Assembly (NCBI RefSeq): GCF_022436705.1
Contig: NZ_JAKUHT010000008.1
Span: 62,001-126,000 of the forward strand
Origin: Nocardioides sp. CFH 31398
Lineage (GTDB): Bacteria > Actinomycetota > Actinomycetes > Propionibacteriales > Nocardioidaceae
Reading direction: 5' to 3'
DNA length: 64,000 nucleotides
Translations under genes and position numbers: made by a program
Notes under the pieces: model-generated
Database searches by the model: none
What the model was told of the DNA's origin: nothing
Seen by the model: the letters and a program-made list of their open reading frames with translations, nothing else
Shown here: piece by piece, positions 36,466 through 45,025 of the stretch
Layout: each line of letters begins with the position of its first letter
Position numbering within the stretch: position 1 is the stretch's first letter

Positions 36466-37500
36466 TCACTGGACCGAGCCGGGCCCGAAGCACTCGTCGT
36501 CCACCTCGAGCTCGTAGGTCGCCCGGACGGCGCGGTGGTCGGAGAGGTTCGTCGGCAGCACGGCCGTGGAGGTGACCGCGAGCTCGCCGGAGTGCAGCAG
36601 GTAGTCGATGCGGGCCCGCGGGCGGCCCGCGGGGGCGGTGGCCCCCTGCCCGCCGGACGCCGTGCTCCACGAGTCCGTCATCCGCCCCGAGGTCAGGATG
36701 CCGACCGGCGGCGAGGAGGGCACGGAGTTGAGGTCGCCGCCGAGGATGCTGGGGTTCGGGTCCTCGCGCAGGATGTTCTCGACCGCGATGCCCTGCTCGC
36801 GGCGGATGTCGGCGTACGACTTCATGTGCTGGAAGTGGGTCGTGTAGACCGACACCGGCCGGCCCTCGACGTCCAGCTTCGTCCACAGCAGCCCCCGCTG
36901 CTGCCCGCCGGCCCGGTTCGGCAGGGGCACGTTGCGCTCGGCGAGGATCGGGAAGCGGCTGAGGATGGCGGTGCCGTACTGCGTCGAGCCCAGGCGCACG
37001 TTGGCTCCGAACGCCCACTCCATGCCGAGCCGGTCGGCGAGCAGGGCGGGCTGGTCCTGGCGGCGGCTGCGCACCCGGAACCGGTCGACCTCCTGCAGCA
37101 GGACGACGTCCGGCTCCCAGCCCGCGAGCTGGTCGGCGATCAGGCCCAGGTCGAAGCCGTTGCTGAGCTTGGCGCTCTTGATGTTGTAGCTGACGACGGT
37201 CAGGGGCATGGTCCGCGTCGGGTTCTCGCAGGTCACCGCGGGCAGGTCCGGGTTGTCCCGCAGCCGGGGCACGCGGTCGTCGCCCCCGCGCCGGCGGGGG
37301 TCCCGGCGGCCGCGGTCCTCGGGCCCGGTCGGCTCCACCGAGGGGGAGGGGCTGGCGGTGTCCGTGGGCTCGACGACCGGCTCGGAGGCCTCGTCGGGGG
37401 AGCCGGGGTCCTGGCGGGACAGGGCGGTGAGGCCCACGACGGCGGCGATGGCCACGAGGAGGACCAGCGGGGCGATCAGTCCCTCGAGTCGTCGGTTCAC
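36466..37500 (-). CDS. Membrane-anchored endonuclease/exonuclease/phosphatase family protein
   Basis: The protein has 344 residues. A single N-terminal helix (LIAPLVLLVAIAAVVGLTAL) anchors or exports the protein. An acidic/proline linker precedes the EEP domain, whose catalytic residues are all present: VVSYNIKSAK, LLQEVD, TTHFQHMK, GGDLNSVP, RIDYLLH and LSDHRAV. It could be a nuclease or a lipid/inositol phosphodiesterase; sequence does not decide. The GTG at 37500 is preceded by GAGGA and, 48 bases upstream, by TAGGAT (37548-37553). It is convergent with sulfotransferase-like paralogue 3. Confidence 0.82.
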   Translation of the reverse strand: MNRRLEGLIAPLVLLVAIAAVVGLTALSRQDPGSPDEASEPVVEPTDTASPSPSVEPTGPEDRGRRDPRRRGGDDRVPRLRDNPDLPAVTCENPTRTMPLTVVSYNIKSAKLSNGFDLGLIADQLAGWEPDVVLLQEVDRFRVRSRRQDQPALLADRLGMEWAFGANVRLGSTQYGTAILSRFPILAERNVPLPNRAGGQQRGLLWTKLDVEGRPVSVYTTHFQHMKSYADIRREQGIAVENILREDPNPSILGGDLNSVPSSPPVGILTSGRMTDSWSTASGGQGATAPAGRPRARIDYLLHSGELAVTSTAVLPTNLSDHRAVRATYELEVDDECFGPGSVQ

Positions 37501-37547
37501 TGTCCTCGCTTCCTCGAGCCGCTCGTGGGCGGAGCCAGCCGAGGGTG

Positions 37548-37553
37548 ATCCTA
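37548..37553 (-). promoter_or_regulatory. Candidate -10 box (TAGGAT) for the anchored EEP gene
   Basis: On the minus strand TAGGAT, a strong actinobacterial -10 form, lies 48 bases before the GTG at 37500. It sits in the divergent gap with the acyltransferase gene. Confidence 0.45.
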
Positions 37554-37681
37554 ACGCCCCGCCCCGCACCCTCGGGCGCGCTCCGGGTGCACCCGGGTGC
37601 GCCCCGGGCGCGCCGGGGCCTGCGTCCGAGGCGCGTCCCGGGCGCGCCGCACGGCTGACGCGACGGCGACGGCCGCGCCGG

Positions 37682-37687
37682 TACCGT
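37682..37687 (+). promoter_or_regulatory. Candidate -10 box (TACCGT) for the acyltransferase gene
   Basis: TACCGT lies 43 bases before the ATG at 37731. The gap upstream (37561-37680) is GC-rich with repeated GGGCGCGC motifs and no gene. Confidence 0.35.
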
Positions 37688-37730
37688 GTGGGCCGGCCAA
37701 CGACGAGACGAGCGGACGGACCCGGGCACG

Positions 37731-39848
37731 ATGGACGCGAGCCCCACCAGGGGAGCCACCACGAGCCGGCCCTCGGGGTCGGGCGTGCGGTTCCGCCCGG
37801 ACATCCAGGGCCTGCGCGCCGTCGCCGTCGTCCTCGTCGCGCTCGACCACGCCCGGGTCGGCCCGTTCTCCGGCGGGTTCGTGGGGGTTGACGTCTTCTT
37901 CGTGGTGTCGGGCTTCCTCATCACGGGGCTGCTGCTCGCCGAGATCGACCGGACCGGCCGCCTCTCCCTGCTCGACTTCTACGCCCGCAGGGCGCGGCGC
38001 ATCCTCCCCGCGGCGTGCCTGGTGCTGGTCGCGACCTCGGTGGCCTGCTACCTCGTGCTGTCGGGACCGGACACCATCCGGGTGCTCGGCGACGTGCTGT
38101 GGGCCGCGTTCTTCCTGGCCAACGTGAAGTTCGCCGCCGACGAGACCGACTACTGGGCCCAGGACGTCGGAGCCTCGCCCATCCAGCACTTCTGGTCGCT
38201 GGCGGTGGAGGAGCAGTTCTACCTGGGGCTGCCCCTGCTGCTGCTCGGCCTCGCGGTGCTGGCGCGGCACCTGGGCACCCGCCGGTCGCTGGTCCCGGCG
38301 ACCATCGCGGTCGCCTGTGTCGCCTCGTTCGCGTACGGGGTCGCGCTGACCGCCTCCGACCCGCTCGCGGCGTACTTCTCGACGCCGGCGCGGATCTGGG
38401 AGCTGGGTCTCGGGGCGGGCCTGGCCGCGACGGCCGTCCACGTCCGGCGGCTCCCCGCCGCGGTGCTGGGCGTCGCCGCCTGGGTCGGCGTGGCGATGAT
38501 CGCCGTGTCGGCCCTCGCGTACGGCGACGGGACGGCGTTCCCCGGGGTGCCGGCGCTGCTGCCGGTCGTGGGCTCCGTGCTGGTGCTCGCCGGCGGTCTG
38601 CGCGACGTCGGATGGGGGGCGCAGTCCTTCCTGTCCTGGCGCCCGATGGGCTGGATCGGCGACCGGTCGTACTCGCTCTACCTGTGGCACTGGCCGGCCC
38701 TCGTGGTCGTGGCCGAGGTCTGGCGGACGCCGTCCGGCCTCTCGGGGCTCGCCGTCCTCGCCGTGGCGCTTCTGCTGTCCGACCTGACCTACCGCTTCGT
38801 CGAGAACCCGTTCCGCACCGGCACGTTCGTGGCCCCCCGGTCGCGGGGCCTCCTGCTCTACCCCGTCACCGCGGCGCTGGTCGCGGTCACGGCGTGGGGC
38901 GTCAACGCGCAGGTGGTGGCCGAGCTGAACCGGCCCGAGCCACCCGTCGCCGTGGCCGACTACGCGGACGAGGCGAACCTGTCGGAGCGCCCCGAGGTGG
39001 CGCTGGTGCAGGCCTCGGTCCTGGCCGCGGAGGACGCCCGCCCGGTCCCGCAGCCGCTGCAGCCCGACCCGCTGTCGCTCGTCGACCGCGACGAGCCCGT
39101 CGCGGCCGACCTGGGCGAGTGCGAGTACTTCGGCATGCCCGAGGAGATGCCGCTGTGCCCGCGGGGCGACCCGGACGGCGAGCGGACGATGGTGCTGCTC
39201 GGCGACTCCCACATGCGGCACTGGATCCCCGCCATCGAGCCGATCGCCCGCGAGCAGGGCTACCGGGCCTACTTCTTCGTCTACCAGGGCTGCACCCCGG
39301 CCCTCGTCACGCCGATCACGCCGCTGAAGGACCAGCCCGACACCGACTGCGACGCCTTCCACACGTGGTCGCAGGAGCAGATCGCCGAGCTGCGACCCGA
39401 CCTGGTGTTCATGTCCACCGACACCCAGTTCGAGTACCTCGACGAGGACGGCGAGCGCACCGGCGACAACCGCGAGATCGCGGGCCTGATCGAGCAGGGC
39501 ATGGTCGACCGCATCGACGCGGTCGAGCCGTACGCCGGGCGGATCGTCGTCATCGGCGACGTGCCGCGGCTGGCGTTCGACCCCACCGTCATCGCCGAGC
39601 GGGGAGCGACGCTGGCCGACGGGCTGTCCGACCCCCAGCCGCGCTCCATGCTGATGCGCCGCGCGGTGCGCGACGCGGCGCAGGCCACGGGCGTCGACTA
39701 CGTCGACCCCAAGCGCTGGTTCTGCGCGTTCGACAAGTGCCCGGTCGTGGTGGGCGACTACCTGACGCGCCGCGACCGCGGCCACATGACGCTCGAGTAC
39801 AGCGAGTCGCTGACGAAGCCGCTGGCGCGCGCCACCGACCTGCGCTGA
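37731..39848 (+). CDS. OafA/OatA-type membrane acyltransferase with C-terminal SGNH domain
   Basis: The protein has 705 residues. An acyltransferase-3 domain with about ten membrane helices opens with RPDIQGLRAVAVVLVALDHA and GGFVGVDVFFVVSGFLITGLLL, then HFWSLAVEEQFYL and WIGDRSYSLYLWHWP. The C-terminal extracytoplasmic SGNH domain (~475-705) has GDSHMRHW as its Ser block and a late D-R-G-H. Such proteins move an acyl group across the membrane and O-acylate a surface polysaccharide or peptidoglycan. Upstream in-frame ATG at 37686 was rejected because the family start follows closely after 37731. It completes the glycan-decoration group. Confidence 0.88.
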   Translation: MDASPTRGATTSRPSGSGVRFRPDIQGLRAVAVVLVALDHARVGPFSGGFVGVDVFFVVSGFLITGLLLAEIDRTGRLSLLDFYARRARRILPAACLVLVATSVACYLVLSGPDTIRVLGDVLWAAFFLANVKFAADETDYWAQDVGASPIQHFWSLAVEEQFYLGLPLLLLGLAVLARHLGTRRSLVPATIAVACVASFAYGVALTASDPLAAYFSTPARIWELGLGAGLAATAVHVRRLPAAVLGVAAWVGVAMIAVSALAYGDGTAFPGVPALLPVVGSVLVLAGGLRDVGWGAQSFLSWRPMGWIGDRSYSLYLWHWPALVVVAEVWRTPSGLSGLAVLAVALLLSDLTYRFVENPFRTGTFVAPRSRGLLLYPVTAALVAVTAWGVNAQVVAELNRPEPPVAVADYADEANLSERPEVALVQASVLAAEDARPVPQPLQPDPLSLVDRDEPVAADLGECEYFGMPEEMPLCPRGDPDGERTMVLLGDSHMRHWIPAIEPIAREQGYRAYFFVYQGCTPALVTPITPLKDQPDTDCDAFHTWSQEQIAELRPDLVFMSTDTQFEYLDEDGERTGDNREIAGLIEQGMVDRIDAVEPYAGRIVVIGDVPRLAFDPTVIAERGATLADGLSDPQPRSMLMRRAVRDAAQATGVDYVDPKRWFCAFDKCPVVVGDYLTRRDRGHMTLEYSESLTKPLARATDLR

Positions 39849-39936
39849 GCGCGAGTGGCGCTTCTCACAGCGCCCGGTGGTGCTACCCGGGGGTAACGTG
39901 CCAGGACCCGCAGACCGCCCCCGCAAGGAGTGTGCC

Positions 39937-41130
39937 GTGCCCCGCCTGTGCCAGACCGAGGGACTGACCGAGGACCAGAGCGAGATCCTCAAGGCCGTCC
40001 GCACCTTCGTGACCGAGAAGATCCTCCCCGTCGCCACCGAGCTCGAGCACGCCGACGAGTACCCGACCGACATCGTCGAGGAGCTCAAGGAGCTCGGGGT
40101 CTTCGGCCTCACCATCCCCGAGGAGTACGGCGGCCTCGGCGAGTCCCTGCTCACCTACGCCCTGGTGGTCGAGGAGATCGCCCGCGGGTGGATGAGCGTC
40201 TCGGGCGTCATCAACACCCACTTCATCGTCGCCTACATGCTGATGCGCCACGGCACCGAGGAGCAGAAGCAGAAGTACCTGCCCCGCATGGCCACCGGCG
40301 AGGTCCGCGGCTCGTTCTCGATGTCCGAGCCGGGCCTCGGGTCCGACGTCGCGGCCATCAAGACGAAGGCCAAGCAGACCGACGACGGCGGCTACGAGAT
40401 CACGGGCCAGAAGATGTGGCTGACCAACGGTGGCTCGTCGAACCTGGTCGCCGTGCTGGTGAAGACCGACGAGGGCGCCGAGAGCGTCTACAAGAACATG
40501 ACGACCTTCCTCGTGGAGAAGGAGTCCGGGTTCGGCGAGACCGCCCAGGGCGTCACCATCCCCGGGAAGATCGACAAGATGGGCTACAAGGGCGTCGACA
40601 CCACCGAGATGGTGCTCGAGGGCCACCGCATCGCCGCCGACCAGATCCTCGGTGGCGAGGCCGGTCGTGGCTTCTACCAGATGATGGACGGCGTCGAGGT
40701 GGGCCGCGTCAACGTCGCCGCCCGCGCCTGCGGCGTCGCCAACCGCGCCTTCGAGCTGGGCATCGCCTACGCGCAGCAGCGCGAGACGTTCGGCAAGCCG
40801 ATCGCCGAGCACCAGGCCGTGCTGTTCCGCCTCGCGGAGATGGCCACCAAGGTCGAGACCGCCCACGCGATGATGGTCCGCGCCGCCCGCCTGAAGGACC
40901 GCGGTGAGCGCAACGACGTCGAGGCCGGGATGGCGAAGTACCTGGCCGCCGAGTACGCCCACGAGGTCGTCGAGGCGTCGTTCCGCATCCACGGCGGCTA
41001 CGGCTACTCCAAGGAGTACGAGATCGAGCGCCTCTACCGCGAGGTCGCCTTCCTCCTCATCGGCGAGGGCACGGCCGACATCCAGAAGATGATCATCGGC
41101 CGCGCGCTACTGAAGGAGTACAAGGTCTGA
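39937..41130 (+). CDS. Acyl-CoA dehydrogenase
   Basis: The protein has 397 residues. The FAD-dependent flavoenzyme fold is clear: an N-terminal helical domain, the mid-domain FSMSEPGLGSDVAAIKTKA and KMWLTNGGSSNLVAVL, and the C-terminal helical domain with QQRETFGKPIAEHQAV and the RIHGGYGYSKEYEIERLYRE motif, which contains the usual Glu-type active-site region. It catalyses alpha,beta-dehydrogenation of acyl-CoA. Chain-length preference is not evident. GTG at 39937 has AAGGAG upstream, and a longer in-frame start lacks a site. The MaoC hydratase at 42218 nearby suggests acyl-CoA degradation. Confidence 0.92.
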   Translation: MPRLCQTEGLTEDQSEILKAVRTFVTEKILPVATELEHADEYPTDIVEELKELGVFGLTIPEEYGGLGESLLTYALVVEEIARGWMSVSGVINTHFIVAYMLMRHGTEEQKQKYLPRMATGEVRGSFSMSEPGLGSDVAAIKTKAKQTDDGGYEITGQKMWLTNGGSSNLVAVLVKTDEGAESVYKNMTTFLVEKESGFGETAQGVTIPGKIDKMGYKGVDTTEMVLEGHRIAADQILGGEAGRGFYQMMDGVEVGRVNVAARACGVANRAFELGIAYAQQRETFGKPIAEHQAVLFRLAEMATKVETAHAMMVRAARLKDRGERNDVEAGMAKYLAAEYAHEVVEASFRIHGGYGYSKEYEIERLYREVAFLLIGEGTADIQKMIIGRALLKEYKV

Positions 41131-41542
41131 GGCGCGGCCGGGCGAGGAACGAGCCCGGGCGCGACGCGAAGAGGTCGAGCGAGCGCACGCCCGAGCCTGC
41201 GAGGGCGTGGCCGCGGGTCGAGACCCGGTGAGCCGACGGTCGGTCCCGACCACGGCGGGCGAGCCGAGACTCGATGCCGGCCACCGCTGGTCGAGCCTGT
41301 CGAGACCACAAGGGCGGTGCGTTCGGGCCGACTCGGCGTCGTGGGGCGGTGCGTTCGGGCCGACTGGGCGTCGTGGGGCGGTGCGTTCGGGCCGACTCGG
41401 CGTCGTGGGGCGGTGCGTTCGGGCCGACTGGGCGTCGTGGGGCGGTGCGTTCGGGCCGACTCGCGGACGACGGACGGCCCGGCGGCGGGTGCCACCGGGC
41501 CGTGCGGGTGTGGTGCGGATGTGGTGCGGGGACGGGGAGGGA
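41131..41542. other. 412-base convergent intergenic region
   Basis: No gene is seen. 41131-41285 is GC-rich unique sequence. 41288-41308 carries TGGTCGAGCCTGTCGAGACC, a common actinobacterial intergenic inverted-repeat motif. 41316-41467 is the 32-bp-period array. The remainder to 41542 is unique and ends at the stop of the small lipoprotein gene. Frames open across the array are artefacts of its repeat length. Confidence 0.8.
41316..41467 (+). repeat. Third 32-bp-period tandem array, five copies
   Basis: GGTGCGTTCGGGCCGACT recurs at 41316, 41348, 41380, 41412 and 41444, exactly 32 bases apart, joined by a conserved (C/G)GGCGTCGTGGGGC linker. Copies 1, 3 and 5 read GACTCG and copies 2 and 4 read GACTGG, so there is a 64-base higher-order pattern. 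The unit shares TGCG...CCGACTCG and a TGGGG spacer with the other two arrays but differs inside. No inverted partner was found here. Confidence 0.9.
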
Positions 41543-41725
41543 CTACTCCGAGGCGTCGTCGGAGGGGGACTCCTCCTCGGCGGGCGACTCCTCCTCGGAG
41601 GTGTCGTCGCCGGTGCCGCCCTCGTCGGAGTCGGAGGAGCAGCCGGAGAGCACCAGCGTGGCGCCCAGGGCGAGGGCGGCGGTGCCGCGGGTCAGGGCCT
41701 GGCGGGTGAGCGTCGAGGTCTTCAT
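41543..41725 (-). CDS. Very small acidic lipoprotein
   Basis: The protein has 60 residues. A basic N-terminus and hydrophobic stretch end in a lipobox L-S-G-C (about Cys29). The mature part is only ~30 residues of Ser, Asp, Glu, Gly and Thr (SSDSDEGGTGDDTSEEESPAEEES...). It is a plausible secreted lipid-anchored acidic tail, with no domain. ATG at 41725 gives a clean signal peptide. It could be a degraded remnant of a longer lipoprotein, but the frame is intact. Function is unknown. Confidence 0.65.
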   Translation of the reverse strand: MKTSTLTRQALTRGTAALALGATLVLSGCSSDSDEGGTGDDTSEEESPAEEESPSDDASE

Positions 41726-41950
41726 GCCCACCATTGACCCGGTTGCGGGTGAACGGTCCGAGGGCGGCCGGGTGAACCGTCGTCGCCCGCCCGGTGACCG
41801 CTCGGTCGAGGTCGCCGCGGCGTCACCGGATCGTGGTGACCGCGTCGGCGAGCCGCCGCCGGGTGTTCGGAAACCTCCTCGCGGCGGGCGCCCGACGGTG
41901 CCAGGGTGGACGGGCGCCGTACCCCCGGCGCCAGACGAGAGGAGCCGACC

Positions 41951-42130
41951 GTGACCGACCAGACGGGCAACGACGACCTGAAGGCCAAGATGCGCGAGGC
42001 GCTGGACCGCAAGAAGGGCGCCAGCCACCCCGACGACACCGCGGCCGCCCGGGCGAAGGCCCGCGGCTCCGAGGTGGTCGGCGGCGGGCCGCAGATGCAC
42101 CGCCGCAAGGCCGGCGGCGGGGGTTCCTGA
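41951..42130 (+). CDS. DUF5302 family small protein
   Basis: The protein has 59 residues. It matches the small actinobacterial family with the pattern DLKAKMREALDRKKGASHPDD, then a basic, glycine-rich end with QMHRRKAGGGGS. It is probably cytoplasmic and disordered. The GTG at 41951 has GAGGAG upstream. Function is unknown. The 225-base gap before it shows no other gene. Confidence 0.8.
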   Translation: MTDQTGNDDLKAKMREALDRKKGASHPDDTAAARAKARGSEVVGGGPQMHRRKAGGGGS

Positions 42131-42217
42131 GGCGCCCACCGGGCCGATCCGCCACTATGTGGGCGGACGCCGCCGGACGGCGTCCGCCCACCGCTCAGTC
42201 GTCGTGAGGAGCCCTGC

Positions 42218-42769
42218 ATGCAGTTCGGTCGGACGTACGAGGAGTTCGAGGTCGGGGCGACGTACAAGCACTGGCCGGGCAAGACGGTCACCGAGTTCGA
42301 CGACCACATGTTCTGCCTGCTGACGATGAACCACCACCCGCTGCACCTCGACGAGAACTACGCCGAGGAGACCACCCAGTTCGGCAGGAACGTCGTGGTT
42401 GGCAACTACGTCTACTCGATCCTGCTGGGCATGAGCGTCCCCGACGTGTCCGGCAAGGCCATCGCCAACCTCGAGATCGAGTCGCTGCGCCACGTGGCGC
42501 CGACCTTCCACGGCGACACCCTGTACGGCGAGACCCGCGTGCTCGACAAGTGGGAGTCGCGGTCGAAGGACGACCGGGGCGTCGTCCACGTCGAGACCAT
42601 CGGCTACAAGCAGGACGGCACCGTCGTCTGCCTCTTCCGGCGCAAGGTGATGGTGCCGAAGGAGTCCTACCTCGCCGAGCGCGGCGGCGAGCAGCCCGGC
42701 CGGCCGACGCCGGTCCCGGACAAGAACTGGCCGGGGCCCGACGGCACCGGCGGTCACGAGAACGGCTGA
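42218..42769 (+). CDS. MaoC family enoyl-CoA hydratase-like dehydratase
   Basis: The protein has 183 residues with a single hot-dog fold. It begins YEEFEVGATYKHWPGKTVTEFDDHMFCLLTMNHHPLHLDENYAEET; the D-x4-(L/M)...N-x-x-P-x-H-x-D element holds the catalytic Asp/His of MaoC hydratases. It should hydrate a 2-enoyl-CoA. The ATG has GAGGAG upstream. It is followed 6 bases later by the histidine phosphatase gene and lies near an acyl-CoA dehydrogenase. Confidence 0.9.
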   Translation: MQFGRTYEEFEVGATYKHWPGKTVTEFDDHMFCLLTMNHHPLHLDENYAEETTQFGRNVVVGNYVYSILLGMSVPDVSGKAIANLEIESLRHVAPTFHGDTLYGETRVLDKWESRSKDDRGVVHVETIGYKQDGTVVCLFRRKVMVPKESYLAERGGEQPGRPTPVPDKNWPGPDGTGGHENG

Positions 42770-42775
42770 GTCGAC

Positions 42776-43351
42776 GTGGTCGACGAGCTCTGGGTCGTGC
42801 GACACGGCCAGACGGAGTGGAGCCGCGACGGCCGGCACACCTCGGTCACCGACCTCCCCCTGACCGACCACGGCTCCGAGCAGGCGCGGATGCTCGTGCC
42901 GCTGCTGGCGGGGGTCGACTTCACCCTCGTGGTGACGAGCCCCCGGCGCCGCGCGGTCCAGACCGCCCGGCTGGCGGGGTTCGAGGACACCGCCAGCGAC
43001 GCCGACGTCGCCGAGTGGGCGTACGGCGACCTGGAGGGCCGCACCAGCGCCGCGATGCGCGAGGAGGACCCCTCCTGGAGCCTGTGGACCGACGGGGCCC
43101 CCGGCGGCGAGACCCCCGAGCAGGTGTCGGCGCGCATGGACCGGTTCATCAAGGGCGTGGACGGCGTGCCCGGGCGGGTGCTCGTCTTCTCCCACGGCCA
43201 CGCCTCCCGGGCGCTGGCGGCCCGCTGGCTCGGTCGTCCCGTCGCCGACGGCGGCATGTTCTCCCTCGACACCGCCACCGTCTCCGTCCTCGGCCACGAG
43301 CACGGACGCCGGGCGGTGACGGTCTGGAACTCCACCGGGGCGCCCCGGTGA
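42776..43351 (+). CDS. Histidine phosphatase family protein (phosphoglycerate mutase-like)
   Basis: The protein has 191 residues. It has RHGQTEWSRDGRHTSVTDLPLTDHG (catalytic His in R-H-G), TSPRRRAVQTA, the acid WAYGDLEGRT and a late FSHGHASRALAARWL. This is the compact acid-phosphatase branch, acting on an unknown phosphometabolite. GTG start follows the MaoC stop by 6 bases. The stop overlaps the start of the DUF6758 gene, so the genes are coupled. Confidence 0.9.
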   Translation: MVDELWVVRHGQTEWSRDGRHTSVTDLPLTDHGSEQARMLVPLLAGVDFTLVVTSPRRRAVQTARLAGFEDTASDADVAEWAYGDLEGRTSAAMREEDPSWSLWTDGAPGGETPEQVSARMDRFIKGVDGVPGRVLVFSHGHASRALAARWLGRPVADGGMFSLDTATVSVLGHEHGRRAVTVWNSTGAPR

Positions 43352-44097
43352 GCGGTGTCGGCGGGCCGACGTCGCCCGAGGAGCCGGTCCTGCCCCCGAC
43401 CCCGGCGTGCCCGCGGTGCGCGGGCCCGGTGTCGGGGGGCGCCGGCGCGCGGGACTGCGCGACCCACGGCCCGGTGCCGCCGCTGTGGCGACCCGAGGTC
43501 GCGTCGTACGACGGGCTGGTGGCGCAGCTGCGCGCGGCCGCGTCGTCGTCGCAGGACGTGCCCACCTACCTGCCGTGGCCGGTCGGGCCCGGGTGGGCGG
43601 TCACCGACCTCGGCACCGTGGGGGAGCCGGACGCGGTGCAGGCGACGATGACCGGCGTCTCCGGGGCGACCGACCTCGACGGCGCCGTCGACCTGCTCGT
43701 CGTCGTCGAGGAGCCCGGCACCGGCCTCGGTGCCGCCCGCGCGGGCCTGCCCCACGGCGTCACCGGGGGGCCACCGGTCGAGCTGTTCGACGAGCCGTCC
43801 CAGACGCGGATCCGGGCGGGCGGCCTCGACGTCCGCCTCTGGGCCGTCCCCCTGCCGGAGGACCGGGAGACCTCCGCGGTGCCCGACTCGCCCGGCGCGC
43901 TGTTCGACCCGCTGGCCGACGTCGGCCTCGACCGGTCGGTCCTGGTGGGGGAGGCCGCCGGACGCTGGCTGTGGCTGCTGGTCCGCCCGGCGTCCGCCCT
44001 GCTGCTGCTCGGCGCCGACCTCGCGCTGGCGCACGCCGCCGAGCTCGGCCCCGCGCTCGTCGAGGTGTCGTTCACCGGTCCGCCGCCGCGCTGGTGA
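43348..44097 (+). CDS. DUF6758 family protein
   Basis: The protein has 249 residues. An N-terminal zinc-ribbon-like element (ACPRCAGPV ... RDCATHG) is followed by the family core LPWPVGPGWAVTDLGTVG and a hydrophobic C-terminal part (WLWLLVRPASALLLLGADLALAHAAEL) with no clear signal peptide. Start is the GTG overlapping the upstream stop (GTGA). Function is unknown. The order histidine phosphatase-DUF6758-PHP is typical of actinobacteria. Confidence 0.78.
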   Translation: MSGVGGPTSPEEPVLPPTPACPRCAGPVSGGAGARDCATHGPVPPLWRPEVASYDGLVAQLRAAASSSQDVPTYLPWPVGPGWAVTDLGTVGEPDAVQATMTGVSGATDLDGAVDLLVVVEEPGTGLGAARAGLPHGVTGGPPVELFDEPSQTRIRAGGLDVRLWAVPLPEDRETSAVPDSPGALFDPLADVGLDRSVLVGEAAGRWLWLLVRPASALLLLGADLALAHAAELGPALVEVSFTGPPPRW

Positions 44098-44131
44098 CCG
44101 GACGTCGGGTGCCGCTGTCGGCGCCCGGTCC

Positions 44132-44137
44132 TAGGCT
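44132..44137 (+). promoter_or_regulatory. Candidate -10 box (TAGGCT) for leaderless PHP gene
   Basis: TAGGCT ends 6 bases before the GTG at 44144. Confidence 0.45.
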
Positions 44138-44143
44138 CGCCGC

Positions 44144-45025
44144 GTGCGCATCGACCTCCACACCCACTCCGACGTCAGCGACGGCACCACCTCGCCGACG
44201 CAGCTGGTGCGCGACGCCGCGGCGGCGGGCCTCGACGTCCTGGGCCTGACCGACCACGACACGGCGCGCGGGTGGGACGAGGCGGCTGCGGCGGCGGAGC
44301 AGGAGGGTGTCCGTCTGGTGCGGGGCATGGAGCTCAGCACCCGCCTCGACGACGGCCGCGGCGTGCACCTGCTCGCCTACCTGCCCGACCCCACCAGCCC
44401 CGCGCTCGTCGAGGAGCTCGAGCGCGTGCTCGGCGGTCGCGGCGGCCGGGTGCCCGAGATGGTGGCCCGGCTCAACGAGCACGGGATGGCCATCACCGTG
44501 GAGGACGTCGCCCGCCAGGCCGGTGACACCGCGGCCCTGGGGCGCCCTCACGTCGCCGACGCCCTCGTCGCCGCGGGCTACGTCGAGCACCGCGACGACG
44601 CCTTCGCCGACTGGCTGATGGCCGGCCGGCCGGCGTACGTCGGGCGCTACGCCGTCCCGGTGACGCGGATGATCCGGCTGGTCGACGCCGCCGGGGGCGC
44701 CGCCGTCATCGCCCACCCGTGGGGGCGCCACGACCCCTCGACGCTGCCCGCGTCGACCCTTGCGGAGCTGCGGGAGTGCGGGCTGACGGGCATCGAGACC
44801 GACCACCAGGACCACACGCCGTCCCAGCGGCGCGAGCTGCGGGCCATCGCGGACGACCTGGACCTCGTCCGCACCGGCTCCAGCGACCACCACGGCGAGG
44901 GCAAGCGCGACCACGACCTGGGCTGCCACCTGACCGAGCCCGAGCAGCTCGAGCGGCTGCTGGCGCGCGCCGCGTCCGCCGCGGCCCGCTCGGGCGCGGC
45001 GGTGCCGCCGGGCCCGTTCGCCTAG
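44144..45025 (+). CDS. PHP-domain metal-dependent phosphoesterase
   Basis: The protein has 293 residues. The PHP metal-binding motifs are present: RIDLHTHSDVSDGTTSP, LGLTDHDT, an E-x-S-T acid site near residue 60, AVIAHPWG and a C-terminal TGSSDHHGEGK. It resembles the YciV/TrpH group, which hydrolyses 3',5'-nucleoside bisphosphates or short oligonucleotides. The start has a leaderless-type TAGGCT box. Its stop overlaps that of the convergent SDR gene by 3 bases. Confidence 0.9.
   Translation: MRIDLHTHSDVSDGTTSPTQLVRDAAAAGLDVLGLTDHDTARGWDEAAAAAEQEGVRLVRGMELSTRLDDGRGVHLLAYLPDPTSPALVEELERVLGGRGGRVPEMVARLNEHGMAITVEDVARQAGDTAALGRPHVADALVAAGYVEHRDDAFADWLMAGRPAYVGRYAVPVTRMIRLVDAAGGAAVIAHPWGRHDPSTLPASTLAELRECGLTGIETDHQDHTPSQRRELRAIADDLDLVRTGSSDHHGEGKRDHDLGCHLTEPEQLERLLARAASAAARSGAAVPPGPFA

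Noticed and set aside
41207..41737. Coding frames across the third repeat array
   Set aside because: They exist because the repeats lack stops in several frames; the peptides are pure repeat translation.
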